Part shown: positions 14,517 to 25,982 of the stretch, piece by piece
Numbering within the stretch: the first letter of the stretch is position 1
Layout of the letters: each line of letters begins with the position of its first letter
Source of the DNA: Cacajao melanocephalus
Lineage: Eukaryota; Chordata; Mammalia; Primates; Pitheciidae
Reading direction: 5' to 3'
Length of the DNA stretch: 64,000 bases
Assembly: GCA_963573385.1 (NCBI GenBank)
Contig: CAUYLG010062989.1
Location: 124,001-188,000, forward strand
The notes under the pieces: model-generated
Databases searched by the model: none
What the model was told of the DNA's origin: nothing
What the model saw: only the letters and a program-made list of their open reading frames with translations
Position numbers and translations under genes: made by a program

Positions 14517-16400
14517 GAACTCAATTCCTTTTACAACCACTGCAAAAAATAAAATAAAATATTTAGGAATATATTTAACCAAGGAGGTGAAAGATCTCTA
14601 CAAGGAAAAATACAAAACACTGCTGAAAGAAATCATTGATGACACAAACAAATGGAAACACATCTCATGATCACGGATGGGTATAATCAATATGGTGAAA
14701 ACGACCATATGGACTAAAGAAATCTACAGATTGCCTGCAATTCCCATCAAACCATTATCATTCTTCACAGAGCTAGAAAAAGACAATACTAAAATTCATA
14801 TGAGACCAAAAAAGAGTCCTCATAGCCAAAGCAATGCTAAGCAAAGAGAACAAATCTGGAAGCATCACATACCCAATTTCAAACTATTCTACAAGTCTAT
14901 GGTTACCAAAATAGCATGGTACTGGTATAAAAATGGCACACAGACCAATAAAACAGTATAGAGAACCCAAAAATAAAGCCAAATACTTACAGCCAACTAA
15001 CCTTTCACAAAGCATGCAAAAAAAATAAGGTGAGGAAAGGACACCATATTCAATAAATGGTGCTGGGAAAATCTTCTAATCTGGCAAGCCACATTTAGAA
15101 GAATGAAATTGGATCTTCATCTCTCACCTTATATAAAAACTGACTGAAGATCAATCAAAGACTTAAATCTAAGACCAGAAACCATAAGAATTCTAGAAGA
15201 TAACATCAGAGAAATTCTTCCAGACATTGGCTTCAGCAAAGAATTCATGACTAAGAACCCAAAAGTAAATGCAACAAAAACAAAAATAAATAAATGAGAT
15301 CTAATTAAACGAAAAAGCTTCTGCACAGCAAAATAAATTATTGGCAGAGTAAACAAATAACCTACAGAGTGTGAGAAAATATTTGCAAACCATGCATCTG
15401 ACAAAGGACTAATATCCAGAATCTATAAGAAACTCAAACAAATCAGCAAGAAAAGATAATCCCGTCCAAAAGGTGCTAAGAACATGGATAGACAATTATC
15501 AAAAGAAGGCACACAAACAGCCAACAAACATATGAAAAAATGTTCAGCATCACTAATTATCAAGGAAATGCAAATCAAACTCACAATGAAATACAAGCAA
15601 GAATGGTTGTAATCAAAAAATCAAAAAATAATAAATGTTGGCATGGATGTGCTGAAAATGGAACACTTCTACCCTGCTGGTGGGAGTGTAAACTAGTACG
15701 GTCACTATGGAAAACACTATGGAGATTTCTTAAAGAACTAAAAGTAGAACTACCATTCAATCCAACAATCCCACCGCTGGGTATCTACCCAAAGGAAAAA
15801 AGGTCACTATATGAAAAAGACACACACACATGTTTATAGCAGGATAATTCGCAATTGCAAAAATATGGAACCAACCTAAATGCCCATCAACCAATAAGTG
15901 GATAAAGAACATGTACTATATATACACCACAGAATACTACTCAGACATAAAATGGAACAAAATAATGGCCTTTGCAGCAACTTGGATGGAGTGGGAGGAC
16001 ATTATTTTAAATGAAGTAACTCAGGAATGAAAAACCTATTATCTTACGTTCTTGCTTATAAGTGAGAACTAAGCTATGAGGATGCAAAGACATAAGAGTA
16101 ATATAATGGACTCTGGAGACTTGTGGGGAAGGTTGAAAGGGGAGTGAAAGATAAAAGACTGCATATTGGGCACAGTATACACTGCTTGGGTGTTGGGTGC
16201 ACCAAAATCTCAGAAATCACCCCTAAATAACTTATCCATGTAACCAAAAACCATCTGTTCCCTAAAAACTATTGAAATAAAATTAAAATAAGTAACAGAT
16301 TTATTTCTCTAATTTAGTGCATAGCACTGTTTATTAAATAGGTTAATGAGTGTAATTTGAGTCAGATTAATCTTCACTCAAATTTATTCAAATTGCAGAT

Positions 16401-16738
16401 TGTATTTGTCCATTCTCTCACTGTTAATAAAGACATACTCAACACTGGGTAATTTATAAAGGAAAAAAGGTTAATTGACTCACAGTTCAGCATGGCTGGG
16501 AAGGTCTCAGGAAACTTACAATCATGGCAGAAAGGGAAGCAAACACATCCTTCTTCACATGGCAGCTGCAAGGAGAAATGCCAAGCAAAAGGGGGGAAAG
16601 ACCCTTATAAAACCCTCGGCTCTCCTAAGAACTCACTCACTATCACCAGAACAGCATGAGGATAATGCCCACATGATTAAATTACTTCCTACTGGGTCCC
16701 TCCCATGACACATGGGGTATTATGGGAACTACAATTCA
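16401..16738 (-). mobile_element. MST/THE1-type MaLR LTR, minus strand
   Basis: Read on the plus strand it begins TGTATTTGTCCATTCTCTCA and carries CTGGGTAATTTATAAAGG, ACAATCATGGCAGAAAGG and GGGTCCCTCCCATGACAC. This is the reverse of a MaLR LTR. The far end is lost at GGGAACTACAATTCAA. It appears to be a solo, truncated LTR of an endogenous retrovirus-like element. Confidence 0.75.
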
Positions 16739-16890
16739 AACCTATAAAACCAACTCCCATCCCATCGCCCTCCGCTTACTCTCTTTTTAGACTCAGCCCA
16801 CCTGCACCCAGGTGAATAAACAGCCATGTTGCTCACACAAAGCCTGTTTGGGGGGGTCTCTTCATTAAGAGTGTGTGTTTTAACATTACC
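16739..16890 (+). mobile_element. class I ERV LTR 3' fragment (unassigned)
   Basis: The stretch ACTCAGCCCACCTGCACCC, then GTGAATAAACAGCCATGTTG, then GGTCTCTTCA resembles the R/U5 end of a class I retroviral LTR with its polyadenylation signal. It directly abuts the MST-type LTR. The family is not identified. Confidence 0.45.
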
Positions 16891-17605
16891 TAAGAGACTT
16901 TATAATATGCCTATTAAAACAAAGCTAGCCATCATCAAGTTATTTCCCTATTAGTACATATATATTAGGCAGTCCTCACAAAGGCAAGAACTTAAAAGTT
17001 AAATATGTGATTTTGTTTGTTTGTTTGTTTGTTTTGCTGCTGTGCTTGATACACATGGAGTAATGGACACTGTATTTCCATTTGGACATTTGTTCTTTGG
17101 TTGAACTCACAGTTCTATACTTGTAAACATTTGGGTTAGTTCCTATACTTCTAAGAGCTTTAGGAATACTTAATTTATATTAGTGCTTATTATTATTTAA
17201 GCAAATTAAATTATAATTAATTTACTAATGCTGTTTGTTAAACTAATTTAATTAAATAATAAATGTGATAAATTTATAAAATTTAATAACTTTAATAATA
17301 AGTGAATTGTAGCAATACCAGCTGGAGGTAGAAAAATATCACACATACATACATATAAAGACTTATATAAACATACAGGCAGAAGCAGATCTGACAGATT
17401 TTTTTCTGAAATTTTAGCCATGTGTCAGGCACAGCAATACAAAACTCACTAGTTCATAAAACAATTATTTAGATAGCAAAAAATTGTGTTTCCAGCCAAT
17501 GGAGCAAGATTACCCACATCAATAGCTACAGTTTTTTACTAATATTTTTGAGAGGGAAAAAAACTTTGAACATTTTTTGTTCAGCAATTTCCAGATATTT
17601 CCTTT
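16891..17605. other. AT-rich intergenic DNA
   Basis: Contains a GTTT repeat at about 17010-17035 and a very AT-rich tract at 17170-17310. No gene or named element was recognised. Confidence 0.4.
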
Positions 17606-17916
17606 TTTTTCTATTTTTTTTTCTTTTTTTTATTAATACAGAGTCTTGCACTGTCGCCCAGACTGTAGTGCATTGGCATGATCTTGGCTCACTGCAACCT
17701 TTGCCTCCAGAGTTCATGCAATTCTCCTGCCTCAGCCTCTCAAGTAGCTGAGATTACAGGCACATACCACCGCACCCAGATACTTTTTTGTATTTTTAGT
17801 AGAGACAGGGTTTCAGTATATTGGCCAAACTGGTCTCAAACTCCTGACCTAGTGATCCACCCGCCTTGGCCTCCCAAAGTGCCGAGATTACAGGCGTGAG
17901 CCACTGCGCCTAGCTC
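17606..17916 (-). mobile_element. Alu, minus strand
   Basis: T-rich start, then GAGTCTTGCACTGTCGCCCA through GTGAGCCACTGCGCCTAGC, a full dimeric Alu in reverse. Confidence 0.94.
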
Positions 17917-19010
17917 ATTTTTCTTCTTTTGCTTTTTCTTCTTCCCTAGAATCTTCTCCCCTAAATTTGTGTTTTCAAAGGGAGGGCTCTCATGTAAGAT
18001 GAGGTAGAAAATTGACACCTCAAAGGCATGATGCTTCAGGCTGAAAACCATCATTTTCCAAAACAAAAAAGATGAAAAGTACCTTAAACAAAGGCAAGGC
18101 TTGTTATGTACATTTAAACCAGATTCTTTCCCTGTTATGAGTTTCCCATGATTCAGTCCTCTTTCTCATTGTGCAGAAAGGGAGACAAACTTAAAAGCTG
18201 AAATTTCTTTTATAAATGTAAATTTATCTTATAAAAGAGTCTCAAAAAAGCCAGCTGAATGCCAGATATGAGTATTTTGGAGACCAGTTCAGTTAGATAG
18301 GAAGCTTCCCAACCCAGCTTCTGTTTTTTAACTAGATCATTGAGTCAGATTGGTTCATTTATTTCTCTCTGTAAGATTCAATGACAGATCAGTCAGTTTT
18401 TGTGTTTTCTGTTTTTATTTTTGTTTTGTTTTTCAGAAAATACTTTGGGGATGAATTCTAAGAGATCATTTGCTATTTTCGTAGTCTTATTTGTTCATCT
18501 CTAAAAGAAACAGGAGTTGAATCTTTGATATCTTCCTTGGGTACCTCTCATTTGGCCTTACCCCTCCATTTATCGGTTTCTCCAGTGTATAAATTAGTAA
18601 AGATCAAGGAGTCCTGGATGAGATGTTCCAATGAGACTTATAAATTTCTTAGCAAATTTGTGGGAATTTTCCTCTGGGACAGAGAAATATTTCAATATTT
18701 TTCAGAACTCAAGATTTTGAAAAAGGGATAAAAGTGGTTAAAGCAGTAGACATAGTTAATCTGAAGGCCTAACTTTATAAGGTATTTTTCCAGTTTTCTT
18801 TTTTCCTTTAGGATGAGAAGCTGAGTGAAAAGTTTAGAAGATTCAGAGTATGCTGAAGAAAATAAAGAGAAAGGTAGAGAGAAATCCAGTCAGAATTAAG
18901 TCAGTCAATATACAATTCTAAATTATTTTAGACAAGGTTCACTCATGTTATTAAGAACAGTTTATCTTCAAAGGGTTTCAGTTTCTAGTTCTTTGTTCTA
19001 TTCTATAAAG
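17917..19010. other. intergenic sequence, nothing recognised
   Basis: AT-rich sequence with no clear repeat ends. Open frames are short and look like chance. Confidence 0.35.
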
Positions 19011-19039
19011 TAATCTTACCCATTCATCTATCAGCCCTC

Positions 19040-19377
19040 TTTATCTCTGCTGTGACAAAACATGCCCAATCATTTCTCATCACCTATGTAACCACCATTT
19101 CCCATCAAAATCTCACCCTTGCCCCTTGATGTTATCAACAGTAGCCAATCATAATTAGCCTGGATTGTGTAGTTGACCCCAGCCCACAAGGGGAGGACAC
19201 AAGAACAAAGTCCACGTTAAGGAATAAAAACTACTGCTCCTTTGTTCGAGGCGCTCTCCCTTGCCTCTGCCTTGCATGCAGGAGACGCCCTTCTATAGAA
19301 GTAGATTGCCTTGCTGAGAAAACTTTTGCCTGAGTGTTAGTTCTACTTTCTGGCACCAAGCACTTTTATCTCCAACA
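19040..19377 (+). mobile_element. possible solo retroviral LTR (unassigned)
   Basis: The block has LTR-like order: a promoter-like half with CCAATCATAATTAGCC, AATAAAAACTACTGCTCC as a TATA or polyadenylation-type signal, then a C/T-rich part ending near CTCCAACA. I do not recognise the family, and the boundaries are guesses. Confidence 0.35.
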
Positions 19378-20265
19378 ATCATTTCTCTAGAAAAGCACAG
19401 GTTTCAAAAATGGAGAAGCCCCAGACTCCTTAGATTCAGATGAACCCATTATTGCCAGTCTTCTTGTAACCTTACCTCCCAGAGGCCTTCTACTGAAACC
19501 CAGTCCAGTTTCTGTTGACTTCAATCTGATACCAAACCCAGTCCAACTTGTGAACCCAGTCTGGATTTAAGATGATCAAATAAACTCAAAGATTGCAACA
19601 CAAGTTATGGAGCTTATATTCAAATGGGACTTACGGATGACAACCTCCAAACATGCAGTGAGAAACAATTAGCACAAGGGTTTAGGAATACCTGCAACTG
19701 TTTGCTCATTGCTCCCAAAGGTCATCATCAGAAGGACACCTTTGCATCTCACAGCACCAGATCTGTTCAAATAAAAACTTTTGACAAACTAAATTTAACA
19801 GTTTGTTTGAGAAAAGAACAATTTATGAATCAGGCAGCTCTCTGGACCAGAAAAAGTTCAAAGAGCTCCTCTCTGCAAGGGGGACAGTGAGTATTTATAG
19901 ACAGAACAGGGAAGTAAAGTTCAGAAATAGCTTGATCGGTTACAACTAGACACTTGCCTTCTTTGGACATGGTCTGAACAGTTGGCAGCCTGTAATTGTC
20001 TGCAGCTCAGCTGCTTGTGATTGGCTGAGACCCAGCTATCTTATATGAAAAATGTGCTTCTAAGTTAGGTTTCAGTTTGTTTACATACTAAATTAGGTTG
20101 CAGTTTGTTATGCAAGGACCCAAAATATGTTTTTGTTGTTGTAGTTATTTTCTTTTTTAGAACAAGCCTTCTCTTTTCATTTTCCAAAAAAATTCAAAAT
20201 ATAAAGACAGCCTCAAGGCAAAATTTAACTTAACAGACAACAGTTATTGGAATTTCCTGACACAG
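19378..20265. other. intergenic sequence, partly repeat-like
   Basis: The 19.78-20.12 kb part resembles a common interspersed repeat (AATCAGGCAGCTCTCTGGAC, then a GTTTACATACTAAATTAGG region), but I cannot name it safely. No gene was seen. Confidence 0.3.
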
Positions 20266-20717
20266 AATAGAGAAGAGCTTTTTTTTTTTAATTAAAAAAA
20301 ATTCCCTAGATATTACTTACCAATTGCAAAGGGAAATGGGGACCTTTCCTTTGGAGAAAACTAGCAGATACCACCTTAACCAAGCATTAAAGTTAATTCC
20401 ACCAATAATAGAAATTGACATTACATCACACATGAGATGATACTTTGAGGACATAACATTATTTTATTGTACACCTACCAAAAATGTATACCTGTAATGA
20501 GGAAACAGACAAGCTCAAATTAAGGAACATTCTATGAAACAACTAGCCCATGCACTTCAAAAATGTCAGTGTCATAAAAGATATGGAAACATGAGAAACA
20601 GTTTCAGATTATGGGAGACTAAGGAGATTTGACATCCAAATTTGTTATCTGGTCTTGGATTTGGAAAAAAAGTTACTATAAGTTACATTATCAAGAATTG
20701 TAAATAACTGCATACAG

Positions 20718-21019
20718 TGTGGTAGATTAAAAACAGCCTCAAATTATTTAACATTCCTCACACTGAGGAATGGGGACATATTTACCTTCCCTTTAAATCT
20801 TGGCTGGTGGTCTGTGATGGTTTTGACAACGTATAGTGAAAAAGGAAGCAGAATCGGCTTTGTAAAGGCTGGGCTCAGAACTGGCATAGCTTCACTTCCA
20901 CTCTACTCCATTTGTCAAAGTAGTCACAGACCAGCCAAGATTTAAAAGGAAGGGAAATATGCTCCCATTCTTCAGTGAAAGGAATGCAAAAAATTGGAGG
21001 CTATTTTTAATCTACCATA
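20718..21019. mobile_element. foldback DNA transposon (MITE) with long inverted ends
   Basis: The left end TGGTAGATTAAAAACAGCC is mirrored by the right end GGCTATTTTTAATCTACCA. Inside, CCTTCCCTTTAAATCTTGGC on the left is mirrored by GCCAAGATTTAAAAGGAAGG on the right. The arms therefore pair, imperfectly, over roughly 100 bp each. No transposase is present. The family is not identified. Confidence 0.65.
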
Positions 21020-21113
21020 CTATACATATTCATTTCCAATTTTCTCAATAATATACTTTATAGCAACTTTATTTTCAATCCAGGACTATACATAAAGAAG
21101 TATCTTTAGTCTC

Positions 21114-21539
21114 TGTTATGGGCTGAATTCTAAATTGTGTCCCTCATCCACAATTCCCCAGACCCCACAATTCATGCTGAAGCTCTAACTAATACCTAAT
21201 ACCTCAGAATGTGACTATACTTCAAGACAGGGTCTTTATAAAGGTAATTCAGTTAAAATCAGGTCATAAATATGAGCCTTAATCCAGCATGACTGGTGTC
21301 TTTACAAGAAGAGGAGATTAGGACATAGATAACACAGAAGGATGACCACATGGCCGTGTGAGGACATCAGGAAGAGGATGGCTACCTGCAAGTGGAGGAA
21401 AGAGGACAGAAGAAACCAAACCTGTTGATGCCTTCAACTTGGACTTCCAGCTTCCAAAATTGTCAGAAAATAAATATCTGTTGTTTAAGCCACCCAGTCT
21501 GTGGTATTTTGTTATGCCAGCACTAGCGCACAGATACAG
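21114..21539 (+). mobile_element. MLT1-type MaLR solo LTR
   Basis: Begins TGTTATGGGCTGAATTC and contains CAGAATGTGACTATACTTC, GATGACCACATGGCCGTGTG and TTGTTTAAGCCACCCAGTCT, ending at CAGATACAG. This order is typical of MLT1 LTRs of the ERVL-MaLR group. No internal region is attached. Confidence 0.8.
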
Positions 21540-21729
21540 TCTCTAATCTGAAACAGTTTGTCATTTTCCTTGTCTTTAATGACACTGACATTTTTAAAGC
21601 ATGCAGGCCAGGTGTTTGTTTCATAGAATGTTTCCTAATTTTGACTCATCTAATTGTTTCTCATGATTAAATACCAATTACGTATTTTGAGCAAGAATAT
21701 GATAAAGGTAATGTTATGTCCTCAGAGCA

Positions 21730-22107
21730 TGACCTTGTGTGGGATGCCAATTTGTATTATTAGTGACCTCTAGAGGCACTCATGCTTGGAACCCTAAGCC
21801 ACATGTTGGAAGTTTCGCTATCCTGAAGCTACCATGCTGTGGAAAGCCCAAACTAGCCAGGTGGAGAAGCCATGTGGAAAAAATAAATAAATAAATATCC
21901 AGCCACCTCCCAGCTATTCCAGCCCCCAGCCACTCAGAGTCACCACAGCTGAGGTTGTAGACATCATATAGCAGAGATGAGCCCTCCACAGTGTGCCACA
22001 TCTGAATTCCCCTGACCCAGAATCATGAGATACAAGAATAGTAAGTTGTTTTAATCCTCTAAGTTTTGAGATCATCTGATACACAGCAATAGACAATCAA
22101 AGCAGAT
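21730..22107 (+). mobile_element. second, more diverged MLT1-type LTR
   Basis: Contains CCACCTCCCAGCTATTCCAG, the GAATCATGAGATACAAG segment and a terminal CACAGCAATAGACAATC, the usual end of older MLT1 LTRs. It lies between the first MLT1 and the resumed L1ME sequence. Confidence 0.6.
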
Positions 22108-23578
22108 CATATATTAGATAATATTCTATCAATGTTAAATTTCCTGAAATTCATCGTTACATTGTGGTTATATAGCAAAATTACTTTGTTCTTAAGAGTT
22201 ATATAATGATGAAATATCATAATGTCTGCAATTTACTTTCAAATGATTTAGCTAATGTATGTAAAAGAAAAGAGAGAGATGGGGAGGAGAGGGATAGAGA
22301 GAGAACACACAAACATAGAAAAAATGTTAACAATTGGTGAATCTAGAAAAAATGCATACAGGTGTTCCTTGATAACTTTTACAACATTTCAGTCTTGAAA
22401 TTTTTCAAAATAAAAAGCTGAAATGAGAAAGAGAGAAAATATTAAATATCAAAGAGAAAAAGCAATGACTAGACTTCCCCTTCTGGCCATGATGAAGTAA
22501 CAGGAAACAGATTTACTATTCACCTGAAGCAACAACAACAACAACAAAAAACAGACAAAATATATAAAATGATGTTCAAAACATTTGATATCAGGTAACA
22601 AAGAACACTGATTTCTGAGAGACAGGAAACTAACAAGTTGAGTCCTACAGTTGCTTCATCTTCTTACCTCAAGGGAGCTTCCAAACTGTGACAGAGGGAG
22701 GGCAAACTGAGACAGAGCCTAGCAGACTTCCTGAATTGAGGAGACAAACCCTGGAGTCCAAGAGACCCAGGCAGCTGCAGTTCATAGGACAGAATACCAG
22801 ACATAAGACAGATGCACACAGACAGAACCCTGTAGATCTGCAGGGAGTCTCCCCCAAATATGCATGATCAATGCATGCATGTAAGGAAAACACCCCACGT
22901 CAGGAAAAATACATCTGTAAAGATTAGTGGGAACAGTTCCTGTCACTCACACTGGCCTGAGAATAATGTGTTTCCAGGAACCAGACAGGAAAAACTCGTA
23001 ATTCACAAGGCATTGGGTGGAGAACTAAGGACAGTCTTGCCTCAGTAGTGGGGAAGAATAAGCCCTACACTGAGCAATGTTCCAGTCCTGCCTAACATAT
23101 TTTCAAAACAAGACTCAAAAGGATCAGACCTTATCCAAGTAATTTAAGTGTCTCATAGAACAAAGCTCAAGAAGATTTATATAGTTGCAACAGTATCTAG
23201 CACACAAAATGAAATTCACAATATCTGGCAATCAAAGATTACCAGGCAAAGAGAGGCAAGAAAACACAATCAATAGTGAGGAAAATAATCAATTGAAAGC
23301 AACCCAGAACTGACATAGATGTTAGAATTAACAGAGGACAATAAGACGGTAATTTTCATTATATTTCATATATTCAAAAAGTTAAAGACATTGAAGGTAT
23401 AAAGAAAAACCCAAATTGAACTTCTAGAGATGAAAAGATCCATGAAAATAACAACATACATGCCAGAAGAGAAGAAATGAAAATATACTATTGTAAGATT
23501 CCTATACTATATGGGAAGGCTTTATACAATGTGAGTATAATATAACTTTAAGGTAGACTGCGATAGATAAACATGTAC

Positions 23579-23935
23579 AGGCATACCTCAGAGATACTGC
23601 AGATTCAGTTCCAGACCACTGCTATAAAGCAAGTATTGCAGTAAAGCATGTCACACAAATTTTTTTGTTTCTCAGTACATATAAAAAGTTATGTTTACAC
23701 TCTACTGTAGTCTGTTAAGTGTGCAATAGCATTATGTCTAATGAAACAATGTACATACCTTAATTTTAAAATACTTTATTGCTAAAAATGCTAGTGGAGT
23801 GAGTGAGCTGCTGTAGGGAAAATGGTGCCAATAAACTTGCTTGGTACAGATTTGCCACAAGCATTAAATTTGTATAAAAAGGAAGAAGAAAGAAAAAACA
23901 CACACACAGACAATATTGTGTATTGCAATATTGCA
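23579..23935 (+). mobile_element. Tigger-type (pogo/TcMar) DNA transposon remnant
   Basis: Begins ACAGGCATACCTCAGAGATA and includes TGTTTACACTCTACTGTAG and CAATAGCATTATGTCTAATG, then AAATGGTGCCAATAAACTTG. This matches remembered Tigger consensus ends. The right terminal repeat is lost where the next Alu begins. Confidence 0.6.
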
Positions 23936-24238
23936 TGGGAACTGTGGTTCATGCTTGTAATCCCAGCAGTTTGGGAGGCCGAGGCAGGCAGATCACCTGA
24001 GATCAGGAGTTTGAGACCAGCCTGGCCAACATGGAGAAACCTCATCTCTATTAAAAATACAAAATATAGCTGGGCATGGTGGTGGGCTCCTGTAATCTGG
24101 GCTACTGAGGAGGCTGAGGCAGGAGAATCACTTGAACCTGGGAGGCAGAGGTTGCAGAGACAAGATTATGCCATTGCACTCCAGCCTGGGCAACAAGAGT
24201 AAAACTCCGTCTCAAAAAAAAAAAAAAAAAAAAAAAAA
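23936..24238 (+). mobile_element. Alu, plus strand
   Basis: Alu sequence from GGGAACTGTGGTTCATGC to a run of about 25 A. The right arm is slightly shortened. Confidence 0.93.
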
Positions 24239-25065
24239 GCACATTGCATCCCATAATATACCTACTATATATACCCACAAAATTTAAAAATTAAAATAAA
24301 ATAAAAATAAAGTAAGACAATGTACCTTGCCTCTGATCCAACAATTCTCCTGTAGATATTTTTTCTACAGATATTCAAGCACACATGTCTAAGGATATTG
24401 ATGAAACATGAATTTGTCATAGCGAAATCAGAAATTCACTAACGGACTTCAGTAGGGCCCAGTTAAACAAATTATGGCATATGCACGTGATGGAACACTA
24501 TGCCATTTACAAAAAGAAAAATCAGCAAGATAGATATAGATATGAAAGAATTTTCAAGGTGCATTGCTAAGTAAAAAACACACATATGCATACAAACAAA
24601 ACAAAAAAGATTTCACATGATGTACTGCCATGTGTGGGAAAAGAAAATAATACGCTTGTGTGCTTGCAAATGCATAAAATGTCTTTAAAATACTACACAA
24701 AACTAATCAGAGAAGTTGCTTCTGGAAAGAAGAACTGAATGGCTAAGGGAAAGGGATGAAAGGGAGACTAACTTTTTGGTGTACATCCATCAGTTCCTTT
24801 TTAATTATGTGTTCTGCATATTTATAACTTCTTCATAAGTAAACAAAATTTTAAAATAATATAAAATTGGAAATTCTTAGCAACATAATTAGAAAAGCCT
24901 ATGTCAAGAGAAAAGAAATACAAATTCCAAACTTTAAGTGAAACCAAATAACTTTTTTAAAGTGTAGCATAAAATATAAAGCAAATTCTAATGAGCTATG
25001 ATTTGACCAAGTTATGCAGTATAAGAAAGAAGAATCCACTTGGCCTTGAGGCACGTTTTCGTTGT

Positions 25066-25238
25066 TGTTGGGGTTTTTTGAGACAGGGTCTTTCTTTGTT
25101 GCCCAGGCTGGAGTGTAGTGGCAATCATAGCTCACAGCAACTTCAGCAACTTTGAACTTCAAACTCCTGAACTCAAGTAATCCTATCTCAGCCTCCCGAA
25201 ATGCTGGGATCACAGGATGTGAGCCACTGCACCCAGCC
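25066..25238 (-). mobile_element. Alu monomer (FLAM/FRAM-type), minus strand
   Basis: Only one arm, about 170 bp, is present: GAGACAGGGTCTTTCTTTGT through GTGAGCCACTGCACCCAGCC. A free monomer points to a fossil Alu. Confidence 0.75.
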
Positions 25239-25644
25239 TTGATGCTTGTTTTATTCTCTTTTGTATAACCCAGGTTTAGAGATACTGGATTAGTTTCTCA
25301 TCTTCTGAGTCAATCATTCAGTATTCCGTAGCAAATAATATTTGTACAAGCATAAACTATCAGTCATAAACTAAGTTATTGATTTCAACTGCTAGAGTCA
25401 ATCAACAGATAAAATGCAGAAAAATTAATTATATTTACAAGACAAAATGCAAATGCTATAAACCCTAACATTATAAATGTAAAGGTAGGAAAGAGAGAAA
25501 TGGGGAGGTGAATAGAAAAATTGGAGTGGAAGGGAGTGGAAAGGGAGGCAAGTATGGGGATAGTGTTTTTCTCATACTCTCTTGTAGTGAATCTAGAATT
25601 ACTACCTATACTGATGGATCAAGAAATCAAAGTTTAAGCATAGT

Positions 25645-25982
25645 ACAGACCATCCTCGACTTACAGTTCACCTTACTACCTGTTGACTTTATAATGATGC
25701 TAAAGCAACATGCATTCAGTAGAAACTGTACTTCATATTTTTAATTTTATTTTTCTGGGCTAGTGATATGCAGTGGGATGCTCTTACATGAGATATTCAA
25801 CACTTCATTATAAATATGCTTTGTGTTAGATGATTTTGCCCAACTGTAGGCTCATGTCAGTGTTCTGAGCATGTTTAACGTAGGTTAGGCTAAGCTACGG
25901 TGTTTGGTATATTAAATGCATTTTCAACTTGTGACAGTTTTATCTGGATGCAACCCTGTCGTAAGTCAAGGAGCATCTGTAT
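25645..25982 (+). mobile_element. MER44/Tigger7-type non-autonomous DNA transposon
   Basis: Left end ACCATCCTCGACTTACAG is mirrored by the right end CGTAAGTCAAGGAGCATCTG. The interior has TGAGATATTCAACACTTC and GATGATTTTGCCCAACTG, as in a common Tigger-derived MITE. Exact family not confirmed. Confidence 0.65.

Larger units (their letters stand above)
8014..16292 (+). mobile_element. old primate L1 (L1PB/L1MA-type), near full length, with two Alus
   Basis: The element starts near CCAAGATGGCAGATAAGAGG, an L1 5' end. It continues through a 5' UTR of over 2 kb, an ORF1 region (about 10.47-11.93 kb), an ORF2 region starting near ATG 11966 and ending near 16074, and a short 3' UTR with an A-rich end at 16292. 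Both ORFs are broken by many stops and frameshifts. The reverse-transcriptase active-site box reads FAGD at 14066-14077 instead of FADD. Two Alus (11270-11578 and 14239-14516) inserted later. No clear target-site duplication was found. Confidence 0.9.
20270..22440 (+). mobile_element. L1ME 3' end split by other insertions
   Basis: The left part (about 20270-20712) has AAACAACTAGCCCATGCACT and GTCATAAAAGATATGGAAAC. The right part (about 22108-22440) has TCAATGTTAAATTTCCTG, GTTAACAATTGGTGAATC and TTTTTCAAAATAAAAAGC. Joined, these are one ancient L1ME 3' end. The roughly 1.4 kb between them is inserted DNA: a foldback transposon and two LTRs. Confidence 0.65.
22475..24870 (+). mobile_element. 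HAL1/L1M element split by a Tigger and an Alu
   Basis: The left part (22475-23475) starts with AGACTTCCCCTTCTGGCC and a CAA repeat, like old L1M/HAL1 5' ends. The right part (24300-24870) has the family's 3' signature, with GGCATATGCACGTGATGGAAC and GTTGCTTCTGGAAAGAAG. A Tigger-type element and an Alu lie between. No intact ORF survives. Confidence 0.5.
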
